The notes under the pieces: model-generated
The model's database searches: none
Seen by the model: the letters and a program-made list of their open reading frames with translations, nothing else
Told to the model about the DNA's origin: nothing
Shown: positions 37,901 to 49,900 of the stretch, one piece after another
Position numbering within the stretch: the first letter of the stretch is position 1
Layout: each line of letters starts with the position of its first letter
Program-made: the position numbers and the translations under genes
Assembly (NCBI GenBank): GCA_023053575.1
Contig: JAKZAP010000005.1
Location: 372,001-436,000 of the forward strand
Reading direction: 5' to 3'
DNA from: Branchinecta lynchi
Taxonomy: Eukaryota > Arthropoda > Branchiopoda > Anostraca > Branchinectidae
DNA: 64,000 bases

Positions 37901-40900
37901 GTTATCATTGTGTGTGTGGCTGAAAGATCATTTTTTGTGGTCCGCTCTAAGCGTAAAAGTTACCATAGATTGTTTTGCACCGTTCGCGTGTTCGCGTGTT
38001 CGCTGTGCACACCAGTGTCAACGTAATCTGATTTTAGATGATCGGAACCGGACCTAAAATGTTGTTAGCAACTGCTAGTTTATTTCATAACAAATTCTTG
38101 TTCAGTGTCGCTTCGTGTTTGGAAACCGGTTGTCACCAGCGACGTTGGTTGTCTCTGTCGAAGAAGGTCATGCCCTCTACACTACCAAGACAGCCATTTC
38201 ATCAGTGGATCCCTTCATGCATGCCGTGTACTGCGACACAGAAAATTTCAAGGTAAATATCTTCTTTGCACCGCTCTCCGCTCTGGTGTGGTGTTGTGCA
38301 ACTTTTGTCTTTCTTGCGATTTGCAGAAGGCACTAACCCCTCGCGCTCGCCGTCGGGACTCATTAGTTGCCTTTTTGTTCGACTGTTCACTCGCCTTTTG
38401 GACAGCTTTTTACTTTTTTTGCGTTTTCGTAAAATGGTCCTAAGCACTGTTTGACAATTTGCCTTTTTTGTCAAAAAGGCAAACGCCGACTTTCGCCTTT
38501 TCCCTCGGCTTTTTGTAAAAAGCAAACTTGGTAGGTGGCCAAGTTAAGCTCTCTTTTTGCTTGTGCTTCACGATTCTTATCAGTTTACCCCAAAATCCAA
38601 CAAAAGATGGATTTGAGTCAAAATCATTAGAAGTATCTGAAGACTATCTTGGATATATAAGATGTACAGTTTATAATACTAATAAATTAAAAATACAAAT
38701 ACAAGTAAAATGGCATTTGTCAAAATTGTGTTTTCATCCAAGAAAGGAGAGAAGTCCTTAGTAGAAACGGGGACTTGCAAATTTCAAAAAGGCCTGAAAA
38801 AGCTTAAAGCTAAAGCCGAAAAGGGGAAGGCAAAAGTCGAACAAAAACGCAAATATTGTTGAAGACGGACTAGTCAGTGTAAATCAATTCGGTTTGTTGT
38901 AGTCGCGGATCGGCAAGCGATCTAGCCACATGCCGATTGCCGGCCTCGGGGTCGTCAGTAAATATGTTGTATTCGCGACTCAGTATTTTGTGTGCTTCGT
39001 ATTATTAATAAATTGTAATGATTTCGCAGCCACTCTTGGCCAACTAAGGGATACAAACCTAACATGTGGTAATTGCGCTTCTAGCTACTAGCTGACAGGG
39101 GAAAAGGGAGAAATCTGACATATCTGACGGGTGAGAGGATATCTGTAAAATATAATAGCGAACTTAACTGTCATCACTTTCATTGTTTCCGAAAGAGCTG
39201 GATTGACTTTGCGGAAGATCCAGACTTCTGGCGATATGGAAGGTGAAGCCTGGCTTTATGTCTTCAGCGTGAAATGGGCAAGCTTAGACGTGGCTTCGTA
39301 ACTCTGTTTTATGGCTGGTAGATCGACTCGTAGTTTGTTGGAGTTAAACAAGTGATTGTATTCGGCATTGACGGAACCGGCTAACGAAACGCCCGAACCG
39401 GAGCGTATACGCTCTTCTCTCTGTTTTCATTTTTTACACACTTTCTGCACCCCTGTCTCCCCTTTCATCACGCTAGTGAGAAATTGAACAGTTAATTGGC
39501 GGTTAGAGAGGACCATAAGTCGATACGAGACCGCAAAAGGTGTCGTCGTCATCAAGTTTGATAATTAACTTTCATGGTTATGCGCGTGTGCTATAGCTCC
39601 ATATTTGCTCGTGGATGTGTTCCATAAACTTACCAGTAATACTAATAAAAATTTACCATCTCGCTCCAACCTGTGTGAGGGAAATAGAGACTGGAAAGAT
39701 CCTGGTAGCCTATAGTATTTTTTATGGCATTTGCTCTTCGGCCAAGTGCCATAGCGATCGCAATTTCTGTCGGTCTAGGTTTTGCTAGTTTGGGCACTTC
39801 CACATAAGCTAGGACGATGAAACTTGGCAGGCAAATCAGGGACCCCAAATGATTACGTTGAAAATAGTCACTTCCCCGATCCGATCCTCGTGGGTGGAAT
39901 CCAGGGAGGGGGAATCGGCAATCTTGAGGTGTTTATCACTCTTGAACGGGTGATCAGATCTTAATGAAACATGGTATCTGGAAAGACCTCGTGTCTCAGG
40001 TGATCCACTTAAAGTCCGCACAAGTCCTAGATACATCATTGACATAAAAGGACTAGATTCAGTCAGTATGGGGGGAGTTGGGTGGGGTCCGGATTTCTGA
40101 TTATCCTTGAGTTCGATACTTCCTTATGTACCAGAACGATGCAACTGGGGTGGCACATCAGGGACTTGAAGAAACTGACATAAAAATAGTCGTTTGCATG
40201 ATCCGATTATCGTGGGGGAGTGAAGGGAGCGAAATCCGGAATCTTGGGGTATTTATAACTCTTGAACGGGCGATCGGATCTTAATGGAACTTGGTATTTG
40301 GAAAGACCCCATGTCTCAGGCGATCCATATAAAATCCGGACCGGATCCGGTGACTTTGGGGGGAGTTGGAGAGGGGAACCGGAAATCTTGGGAAACGCTT
40401 AGAGTGGAGGGATCAGGATGAAACTTGGTGGGAAGAGCAAGCACAAGTCCTAGATCATTGACATAACCGGATCGGATTCGAGCACTATGGGGGGATTTGG
40501 AGGGGGGGGGGGGGTCCGAATTTCCGATTATCCGTGAGTTTGGTACTTCCTGATGTACTAGGACGATGCAACTGGGCTGGCATATCAAGGACTCGAACAA
40601 GCTAAGTTGACAATAGTCGTTTGCATGATCCGATCATCGTGGGAGGAGGGGAGGGATGGGGAATCCGGAATCTTGTGACATTTATAACTGTCGAACGGGC
40701 GATCGGATTTCAATGTAACTTGGCAAGGGGAAAGAGGTGTCGTCTCAGATGTTCCATGTCAAGCCCAGACCGGATTCGATACTTGTGAGGGGGGGGGGGG
40801 GGTGAAGGGGGACATCGGAGTATTCGTGAAACGCCTAGCGCCGAGGGATTGGGATGGAATTTGGTGGGAAGAACACGCATAAGCCGTAAATAGATTCTCG

Positions 40901-43900
40901 ACGGAACCGCATCATATCGGGGTTCTTTAGGGGAGTCGGAGGGGGTTCTCGGGAATTCCGGTGATCGCGAGTTATGATATGACGATGAAACTAGGCAGGC
41001 GTATTAGCGACCCGAATAAACAGAATTAAAGACCTGCCACAATGCCCTAGGAAAATGTCTTTGGATCCGACCAGTTTGGGGGAGTTCAGGGAAGGAGAAT
41101 CCAGAAATTACTGACTTGCGGAGTTTGCGAACGGGTGGTCCGATTCCAGTGAAACTGTATGGGTGATAAGAACTAATGAGCTAGATATGCAAAACATGTC
41201 TCCAAACCGCATCCGGCATTGGCTGGGGTAGCTGGAAGGGGGTGGGAGGGAAGGACCTTAAACTTTGCGATACGGTCAAAAACCAAACGAATGGGCTGAC
41301 TGGGACGCAAGTTGGACAGTACCGAGTTTATGCTGCCTAGTTTGTTATTTGGAATCCGGACCGTATCCGGCAACGGTAAAGGAAGAGGGTCAGGCGGAAA
41401 CCCTAAATTTGGAGATATAAGTAAGTAAGTAATTTATTTGTAACCCGCCATTTCGAAAAAGCGGAGTATATAAAAGAAAATAAATAACACACATAAAGAC
41501 ACTAACATGTTATATGATATGTTCCAGTTTGATTCAAGATTGAAGGACGAGAAGAGAAGATGTGAAAGATGCCGAAGTGTCTATGTCCTAGTCGTTTTTG
41601 ACCACAGTGGGAGGATTTGGGGGGAGGAGTGGGCTGCGGAAATTTTGTAGCTCGCGTTGGGTCAAACGTAGGAGAGTGATTTGAACCAAACTTGGAAAGA
41701 ATCGAGACCATATGTCCTAGATGACATGTTTTAGGTTTCTGACCAGATCTAAAGACGGTGTGGGGGGGGGGGGGGCGGAGTTTCCCGATAAAAGCTTCAA
41801 CCTGAATGAAACTTGGTAGCCGGTACGAGAAGATGCCTTAGATAATATGTATATGTGGCTGAACCCGATATTGCCCTGGTACGGAAGTTTGAGGCCGAGG
41901 CGGGTACCGGCAATAGTACGGCACTCCCAGGAATCAAACTAGCATAGTGAAACATTTGCCCTAGATTATTCGAGGCAATGCCGGAAAATGCTCAGGCTCG
42001 CGCGAAATTAGATACCTTATTTCTAGGTCCAATCCTAGGGGGGTTGAAGGGGGGATTTTGTGGCATTCTCGTCTACTTTCTTGGACCACCGACTCTCAAC
42101 AAGTGACATATGAGCTCTTAGCTGTTGTTGCCATAGTTGTTGCCTTTCACCATTGATTTTAAGGTACAGCGCGTAAGTTGGCATAAGCATTGGGAAAATG
42201 AGACTAGACGTTCCCCGCTGAGCACAGCTGTTCGCTTCTCTGACTGTCTTCCTGCGCCGTATGTAGCACCACCTGATTACAGGCGTCGTTAGGAACCTGT
42301 GAGCTTTTTAAGTCTTAAAGCTTTCTGAAGACAGCCTAGGCTAACACAGTGTCTAATCTAGGGGGTTCTTTTGAACAAATCCTTCAGTTTTGAGAGACGG
42401 TGGTTCGTTCTTCGAAGCATGTCACCAGGAAGGAAACAGTCAGACCGGTCAGTAGCGAAGTACCCAGTAATATAGTTACATAACCTACATAAAATTATGT
42501 AACCTATACAATTTTTACCTGTCTCGTGTATTTCATTTGTTAACTGAGTTTCTTTATTTAAAGATTGACACATCCAAATCTATTTTTGCACACTTTAAAG
42601 GTATTATGGATTAAACCTTTAAACCATTATTTAACTTATTTATGTAGTTAAATTCATTCGATTACATAATTCGAGTCCTTCCTGTCCGCTGTTAGCTAGG
42701 CACGTACTGCACTCCCAACCCTGGGTCAACGTATACTTCCTAGGTGGAACACTATCCCAAATAAAATGGATTTACGGATTACTCGCTTATATAGTAGGGT
42801 AGTGGTTCCCAACCATTTCGGTACCGCGTAAGGCTAAAAAAGTTTGCGTACCCCTTTTTGAAGAGTCATTCTTCTACTATTCTACTAAGATCTGTCAAGA
42901 TCAGAACGCCAAAAAGGCGTAATTTATTGTCATACATCTTGAAGGATTAATGTATACAAATATATACAAATAAATGGGAAACTTGAGGCTGCAAGGTTGT
43001 CAATTTCATTATCGTCCACGAACCGGTCAAGAGTTGGAAAGGCACTTGCGCTGTTTCTCTCAACCTTTGTAAGCCAAAACTCTAATTTCTTGACGAAAGC
43101 AGATATTTTCGAATTCAGAGATTTAGACCGTGTTCCACCCTTGTAACAATAGTTACTATTAGTTACTATTTCCGTTCCATCCTCACGAAAAGTTACTAAG
43201 CTGACCGTTCCAACCTTGTCGGAATAGTAACTAATAGTTACTATTTGCTTACCATGCTCGGTAGCGTAGTAAGCGTAATAACTACGCAGCTCTGCAACGT
43301 GATTGGTCGGATTCGCCCCTGGCGTGAGATTCTGCTGGAAAATAGAAAAATCGTTCCAGCCTTGACGGCAAAAAGCCAGAATTCGTGATGTCTTGCGTAG
43401 TAACTACGGTAAGTAGGATGGAACACGCTCTTAGAATCTTTGCGTACCCCTGACGAGGGTCTTGCGTACCCTAGTTGGGAAATACTGCAGTAGGGCACAT
43501 GGAAGCTGGATAGGTTATCCCTTTTGAAACTTATTGTTTGTTGTAGGTGCTTCTTGCAAGGAACGAAAATTACACCGGGATTGTGGAGGAGGCCCCCCGG
43601 TACATGGGGGAAGGATTTGTAATTCTGTCATCGAATACCGTTCAGATGTATTTCAGGATGGATGAAGCTGGCTTGGTCCCAGATACCCCGCAGTTAGTGC
43701 AGCTTGTAAACGGCGAAACGGAGGAGTTGCGGCCTCCCATTCGCACTCTTGATATTAAGGTAAGACGTGATTTAAACCCTGAAGATGGGTTCCGATAGGC
43801 GTTCTCCCTGGCGTTGAACATTCATATGTCCCCAAGGTCTCGGGGATAAGGAGCTGTGCCAATTTTGAGAGGCCGTGAGTAGGGAGAGTTTGGCTGTCGC

Positions 43901-46900
43901 TGGTACAAGAGAGTAGTAATAAAGTGCGTAGGGCCGAAGGTCATATACATGTTTGTGCTGCTTTGTTACAGTACGATTTTAACAGCATTAAACTGCTGAA
44001 CTACTTCCTTTATGTCATGTTCGTTATATGTACCGTAATAAGTCAATGGCCCGAAATGACCTGCCGGAAAAAGCTAAAATATTATAGAGAAGGCACTCGT
44101 GGTTTGTTTAAGATTTCAATGCTCGCAAAGGTCTTTTACATCGCTAGGAATCTTGCATTGATAAAGTTAAGAACCGGAAATTTGTCTGCTTTGTCTCGAG
44201 CTAATTGAGGTGGAATACTCTCGAACTTGGTAGAAATGGAACACGTCGGTATACTAAAGTTGGGACGTGGAATTCCTTAAGTAAGGAACTTCAGCCTGAC
44301 AGTAGATTATTCTCAGCCTGAGGGCTCAGGAATCTCTACATATACAAATTTTCAGTTCTAGAAGCAGCATTCATTTTGATGGGGCTTTGTGAGACTGTTT
44401 CTGTCCTCGGCAAAAGTAGTGGACTTTTAAGTTAAAAGAGTTAAACATAATTACGGATAAGATGGCAGTTACCACGAAGGGTCGACCTAGAACAAGGTGG
44501 TGTGGAGGAAATAATAAAATAAAGCAGTTATTACTCATCCAGCCAACTTAAAACGTTAAAACAATAGCCAGTGCCATCTGTTTTCAGATCGAAGATATTT
44601 GTGTTAACGGTCTCTCCTGCTCGGGCTGAGCAGGTTCATAGTGCCTAGCAATTTCAGCCGTTCAGTTTTTAGCGGTCGCAGTTTTAGAACTTATTCCGTT
44701 AAATAAAAAGAGAAACTTAACGGTCGTCGAATCAGTTTGGGTTTCAACCAGAGCAAAATAACACTGGGGAGTAGCGCCCGGACTTGACTCTAGATCAACA
44801 CACTCGAGTAGCAGCGATACTAGTACCACTAGCGATAGAGAACGTCCCTACTGAAACTCATCTAGTCGCTCACGAACGTTGGCTCCGATAACTTCATTTT
44901 CTGAACATAGCAAAAAAACTATACGGCCTCCATTGTTTCCTTGGCGTGTGCAGACCGCACCTCTGCTTCTCTAGAAATTTTCCAAACCCACAATCTTGTC
45001 TCGATTTAAATGCCGCAAGGTTAGTGGGCAGTGGGCGGTGCTACGAGTTTAGCCCGTTTGCAAAGCATAGAAAGCATAGGTCTTGGCGCTACTTGGTGTT
45101 ATTTTGCTCTGGTTTCGGTGTCAAACTGTCTACGTCGTTAATATATTGATAGTAGCTAATGTAATACTTTTTCTTTCTGTAAGTAGACTTTTCCTTGGAT
45201 AAGGTTTTCGGGTTTTGACGTCAAGCTACCTACGTTGTTATTATGTTTATAGTAGCTAATGCATATTTTGTCTTCGTGTGGACAGACTGTTCATTCTATA
45301 AGTGGCATAACATGGTTAAATAAATATGAGTTTGCGATGTGGTCGTACTTTTAGAACTGTTCCGGTATGTAAATGATAAACTTAACGGTCGTTGACCGAG
45401 ACGGTTTAGGTTTCGACTTCACGCTGTCTACGTCGTTATTACATTTATGGGAGCTAATGTAGTTCTTTATCTTTCTGTAAATGCAATCAAAATATGTGTA
45501 CTCCGTTATTTTTCTTGTAGTGTGGGAAGGGCACAAACTTCAGCTATGGACCTTGGACGGATAGGCAGCGGGACCATCTTTTCAAGGCTTTCTACCCTCA
45601 GTCATACCAACCCCAGCAGGTATGTCCTTTCATTACTGTATTAGGCTACCTTCAAGACACCGTTGGCCGTGCAGTAAGATTAGTCGCGTTTTTTACAGAT
45701 CGACTGGCGATTGGGACTTGTTCCCGGGTTCATCCAGTTGACCGTTTTTGTCGCTTGATAGGGGAGCGAGAACAAGCCTTCGAAAAACGGTCTACATCAG
45801 TCAATAAATCAGTCCATCCCCACAACTCTTCCCTCGGCAGTCTCTGAAACTGCTGCAGTACTGGCGCTTCCTGAGGTGTAAATTGTACGTTTTTGGGTCC
45901 ACATGTTTCAGTTTTCAAAATTTGGCACCAAGTTTGACTGGACCTCCAAGAGAAAGTTGCATCGGATCGACTGTTGACTTTGTTCCCAGTCGATCTCCAG
46001 TCAAGCGACAAAAAACGGATCGACTGGACCTCCAGTCGACAGTCGATCGCAAAAAACGGCAACTTTCTTTCCAAGCGATTGCAAAAAACGCGACTATTAT
46101 CAGTTATGTTATGCGCATGTATCAATAACACTTCTGGCAACGGTTTGCTTGTTGGAAAATTTACAATAGAGATAGATTCGTGTTTGAACGCTTCTTTAAA
46201 TTTTGAACTACCGCCTTTAAAAAGTAGAACGGGTATAATAGATGCATTAAGAACTTAGGGTCTTCTGAGAGCCAAGTGTTTATTTTTTTTCCTTTTATTC
46301 AAACAATGTTTTCAACGGATACGTCAGCTACGATTCTTCATCAGCGATATTTCGGCCCTTCTTGGAAAGGGTCCTCGTCAGGAATGCGGTTAGAGAAGCA
46401 GGGTTGCCAAGAGCTCGACTCATAAAGTGTCAAAATTCACGGGAAAAAGGTGCTATAGTTCACGGTGCAGAACGGATAAGTCAGCTACATTTTATTAGAG
46501 CTATATGTCGCAGTCGCCATGTCAAGAACTAATCACAGCGCCAGCTTTAACTCCAACCAATTTTCAGAGAAGAAGTTCACAAAATCAGACATTTAAGGAA
46601 GAATCTTGAATTGTTTTTCCACAAGCTCATTTTCCAGCTTGAGCGGCTTGAGCCTGAAAAGGAACCTTGCCAAGGGCCGAAATATAGCTCTAATAAAATG
46701 TAGCTGAGTTATCCGTTCTGCACCGTCAAATATAATTCGCAGTCAGCTTGGGCTGTAGGAATATTTAAAAAGGTGCTTTTTGAAACCTCGAAATCTTTTT
46801 CTCATTCCGCTTGCGCAATGCTAAAAATGTGAATAATTAGTAATATTCTTTGTAGGAACATTTTTTAAAGTGTCTTTTAATTTTTAGATCGCAGTTTGTA

Positions 46901-49900
46901 ACACAAATTAATCGGAAATGGGCTTTGTATAAGGCTTCAAAGTGGTTTTAGGACTAAATCACATCAAAGTACAGAATTTTGGGGGCGATAATCCGTAACT
47001 TTAGTAAAGTAATTGAAATGGTGCTTTTCTCAACTCAGAAGTGCCGTTAGTATGAAAAGGTCACTTTCGTAGAAAAAGTGTCATGGTGTCACCCAGAGGC
47101 AAAGAGTGTCAAAAAACACAAATAGTCTCACACTTGGCAACACTATAGAGAAGATTGCAACATGGAGCATCGGGAGAATTATGCCGTAAGAACCATGAGC
47201 CCAGTTTAAAAAAAATAATGATCCTGTTGTTATAATTTTGTCGGGGCATAAACTTAAACTTGATTTAAGAGAGTTTTGTTTCTTCGTTGAATCACAAGAA
47301 GGCAAGCCGCGACAAATCAGATGCGCAGTAGCGTGAATAATATTGAAGAACTTGGATCGTCGGGTTTCGTCAAACATTATACCATAATTCAATTTATTTA
47401 ATAATAAAGCAAAAGATATCTCTCGTGGGCAGAGCCCAAATACGATGTTATTTTAGTCAGAAACAAAAATAAAATAAGTTGTCAACAGATAATGCTAAAG
47501 ATCATTATACTGCTTTACGAAGCTCGGCACAAAGCTTCTACTGTAACGCATAGTGTTACAGTAGATTGGGGGGGAGGGGGAAGGAAAGAACGGTACATGG
47601 TTTGCTGGAGTAGGGATGAGCCAAAGTCGAAGCATAGTTTTTCGCGGCGGGAAGAAAGGGATTCAATTTTAAATTCTTTGAGGTAAAAAGAGTATGGTAG
47701 GGGGGAACTGCCATAGATAATTTATATCGCTATACCATATATGGCATACCTTTATGCCTGCCGATTTGCTAAACTTTATGATCTTTTCTCCCAGCCTACT
47801 CGACCTCCTATCCCCGGTGAAAAGCGGTGCTTTCAGTCGTTTGACATCCGCGTCAGTATGCTGAACGAAGCCACGATGGATATCTTGTTCTCGAAGCAGC
47901 GAGTAAGTGACATTTTTAGTTTTCAGAAGTTAATGAATTTGCGCAGCCCCAATCTAGCAGAGGGTGGCGGTGTCATTATTTTTTGCAATTCAGAGCAAAA
48001 TAACACTAGGGAATAGCGACACTAGTACCACTAGCGATATATATGTGGGGGGACGCTTCTAGTTCTTCATTTTCACTGGTGAATGGTTTACGCCAGGGTG
48101 GGGTTTTATCTCCTTTGTTGTATGCCGTTTATGTTGACCTTCTGTCCGAACAGCTGAAAAATGCTGATATTGGGTGTTTCGTCGGTGGCAAGTGCTTTAA
48201 CCATATTTTCTTTGCTGACGACCTGGTAATTCTCTCGCCTTCGGTACATGGACTGAACCGTCTTCTTGCTGTTTGTGATCATTATGCAACTAGTTTTGGT
48301 ATAATTTTCAATGTTAAAAAGACCGTAGCAATGGCTCTGCTTCCTAGCGGATGTGATCTTCCCCTTCTTCCGGTGGTGCTTTCTATGCGTACACTGGATT
48401 ACGTTTCAGAGTTTAAGTATTTAGGTTTTTTGATTAGTAATAAGATGCGGGATGATTCCCATAATTTAGAGCTTATCCATAGCCTATGTAAGCGGGGGAA
48501 CGTCCTAATTTGGAAATTTAATGACGTGAGTCTTGCTGTTAAAGTGCATTTGTTTATGACGCACTGCTATTCATTTTTCGCGTTACCCCTGGTGTATAAC
48601 CATACGAAAAGATCACGTTTGAACCTAGAAGCTTGTTATAAGCGTGTTATCCGTCGGTTAGCAAAGCTACAATTTCGAGCTAGCATCAGCAAAGCGTTTG
48701 TGTCGAAACATTGTTGCACATTTATTGAAATTGAAAGGAAGTTGAAAACATCGTTTTTTTGTCGTCTAATGGAGTCGCGGAATGATTTAGTGGAGTTTGC
48801 TGCAAACCCACTATTCTTCAATCTTCCGATATGGAGTCATTTGCTCGACCCTGAGCCACCATGATGTAGATAGTTTGTACTCGCTTGTTATATTTTAACT
48901 TTTTGTGTTGTTGATATGGCTTACGCTGAAATAAAAAGTGTTATTATTATTATTATTATTATATAGAGAATGTCCCTACTGAACTCAGTCAGTCGTGCAC
49001 CAGACACAGCGAAATAAGAAACAACCTCCCCTGTTTCAACGAAGACCGCATCTTAGCTTTACCAGTTATTCGTAAACCTGTCAATTTGTCTCGCTTTAAA
49101 TGCCGCAAGTGTAATAGGCGGCGATACGACTTCCGCCTGTTTGCCAAGCACTGAAAGCATAAGTTTTGGTGCTACTCCCTAGTGTCATTTTACTCTGTGG
49201 CAAGTGTACTGATGAGTACCGAAATTGTCGCATCGTATTTTCGGTAAATTGTATAAGAAACATTGTGCTCCCGGCTACTTTTCAGCTTGGGCGACAACTA
49301 CATGGGATTGTCTTACCATCTTCCGCCCATGGTAGCCTTTTGCTTCTTCTTCCTGAATTCCGGTGCAGTGTCTGCAATAGCTCTCATCGTTTCACTTAAA
49401 CAGAAGACGGTGCTTATTGTTTGTCCGTACAAGGGTAATTGCCTTATTTTGACGGATTCATGGGTCGAGCTTATGACTCTGGTTCTTGGGGTTAACTTAT
49501 TCGTTAGCTGCTCACCCTCGTCTTTTCTTAACCATGTATTTCTACTCTTCTCTTTATTCACACTGTATGTAGCATACTGTTTTAGTAATTTTTATTAAAC
49601 CAGTAGTAATTTTTAGTAAACCTTAGTAATTTTTAGCCTTTTGTGTCTGGTTCTGTTAAAGTTTAGTAAGAAACTCGGAATATTCGGACGAACTGAATGC
49701 TCTTAAGTAATGTGTTTACCGGATGAGACTGCGAATTCTCGGATCTCTTTTCGAAATTTGGCTCCGTCGGTAGCAAGACTTCGGCTAATTTCTGGAGCGA
49801 GTGTGTTCATGACTAAAACCCTTCTCTGCCTTCGCCAAATGACCACTTTTGGTATAATTCTTTCGCATGCCTTACATATCCGTCGGTAACACCTATAGTC

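Noticed and set aside
43924..44208. 94-codon open frame after exon 5
   Set aside because: It is intronic, matches no BLTP1 segment, and has no splice support.
45730..46258. Three overlapping frames on both strands
   Set aside because: They follow from inverted GATCGACTGG repeats in a MITE with TA duplications.
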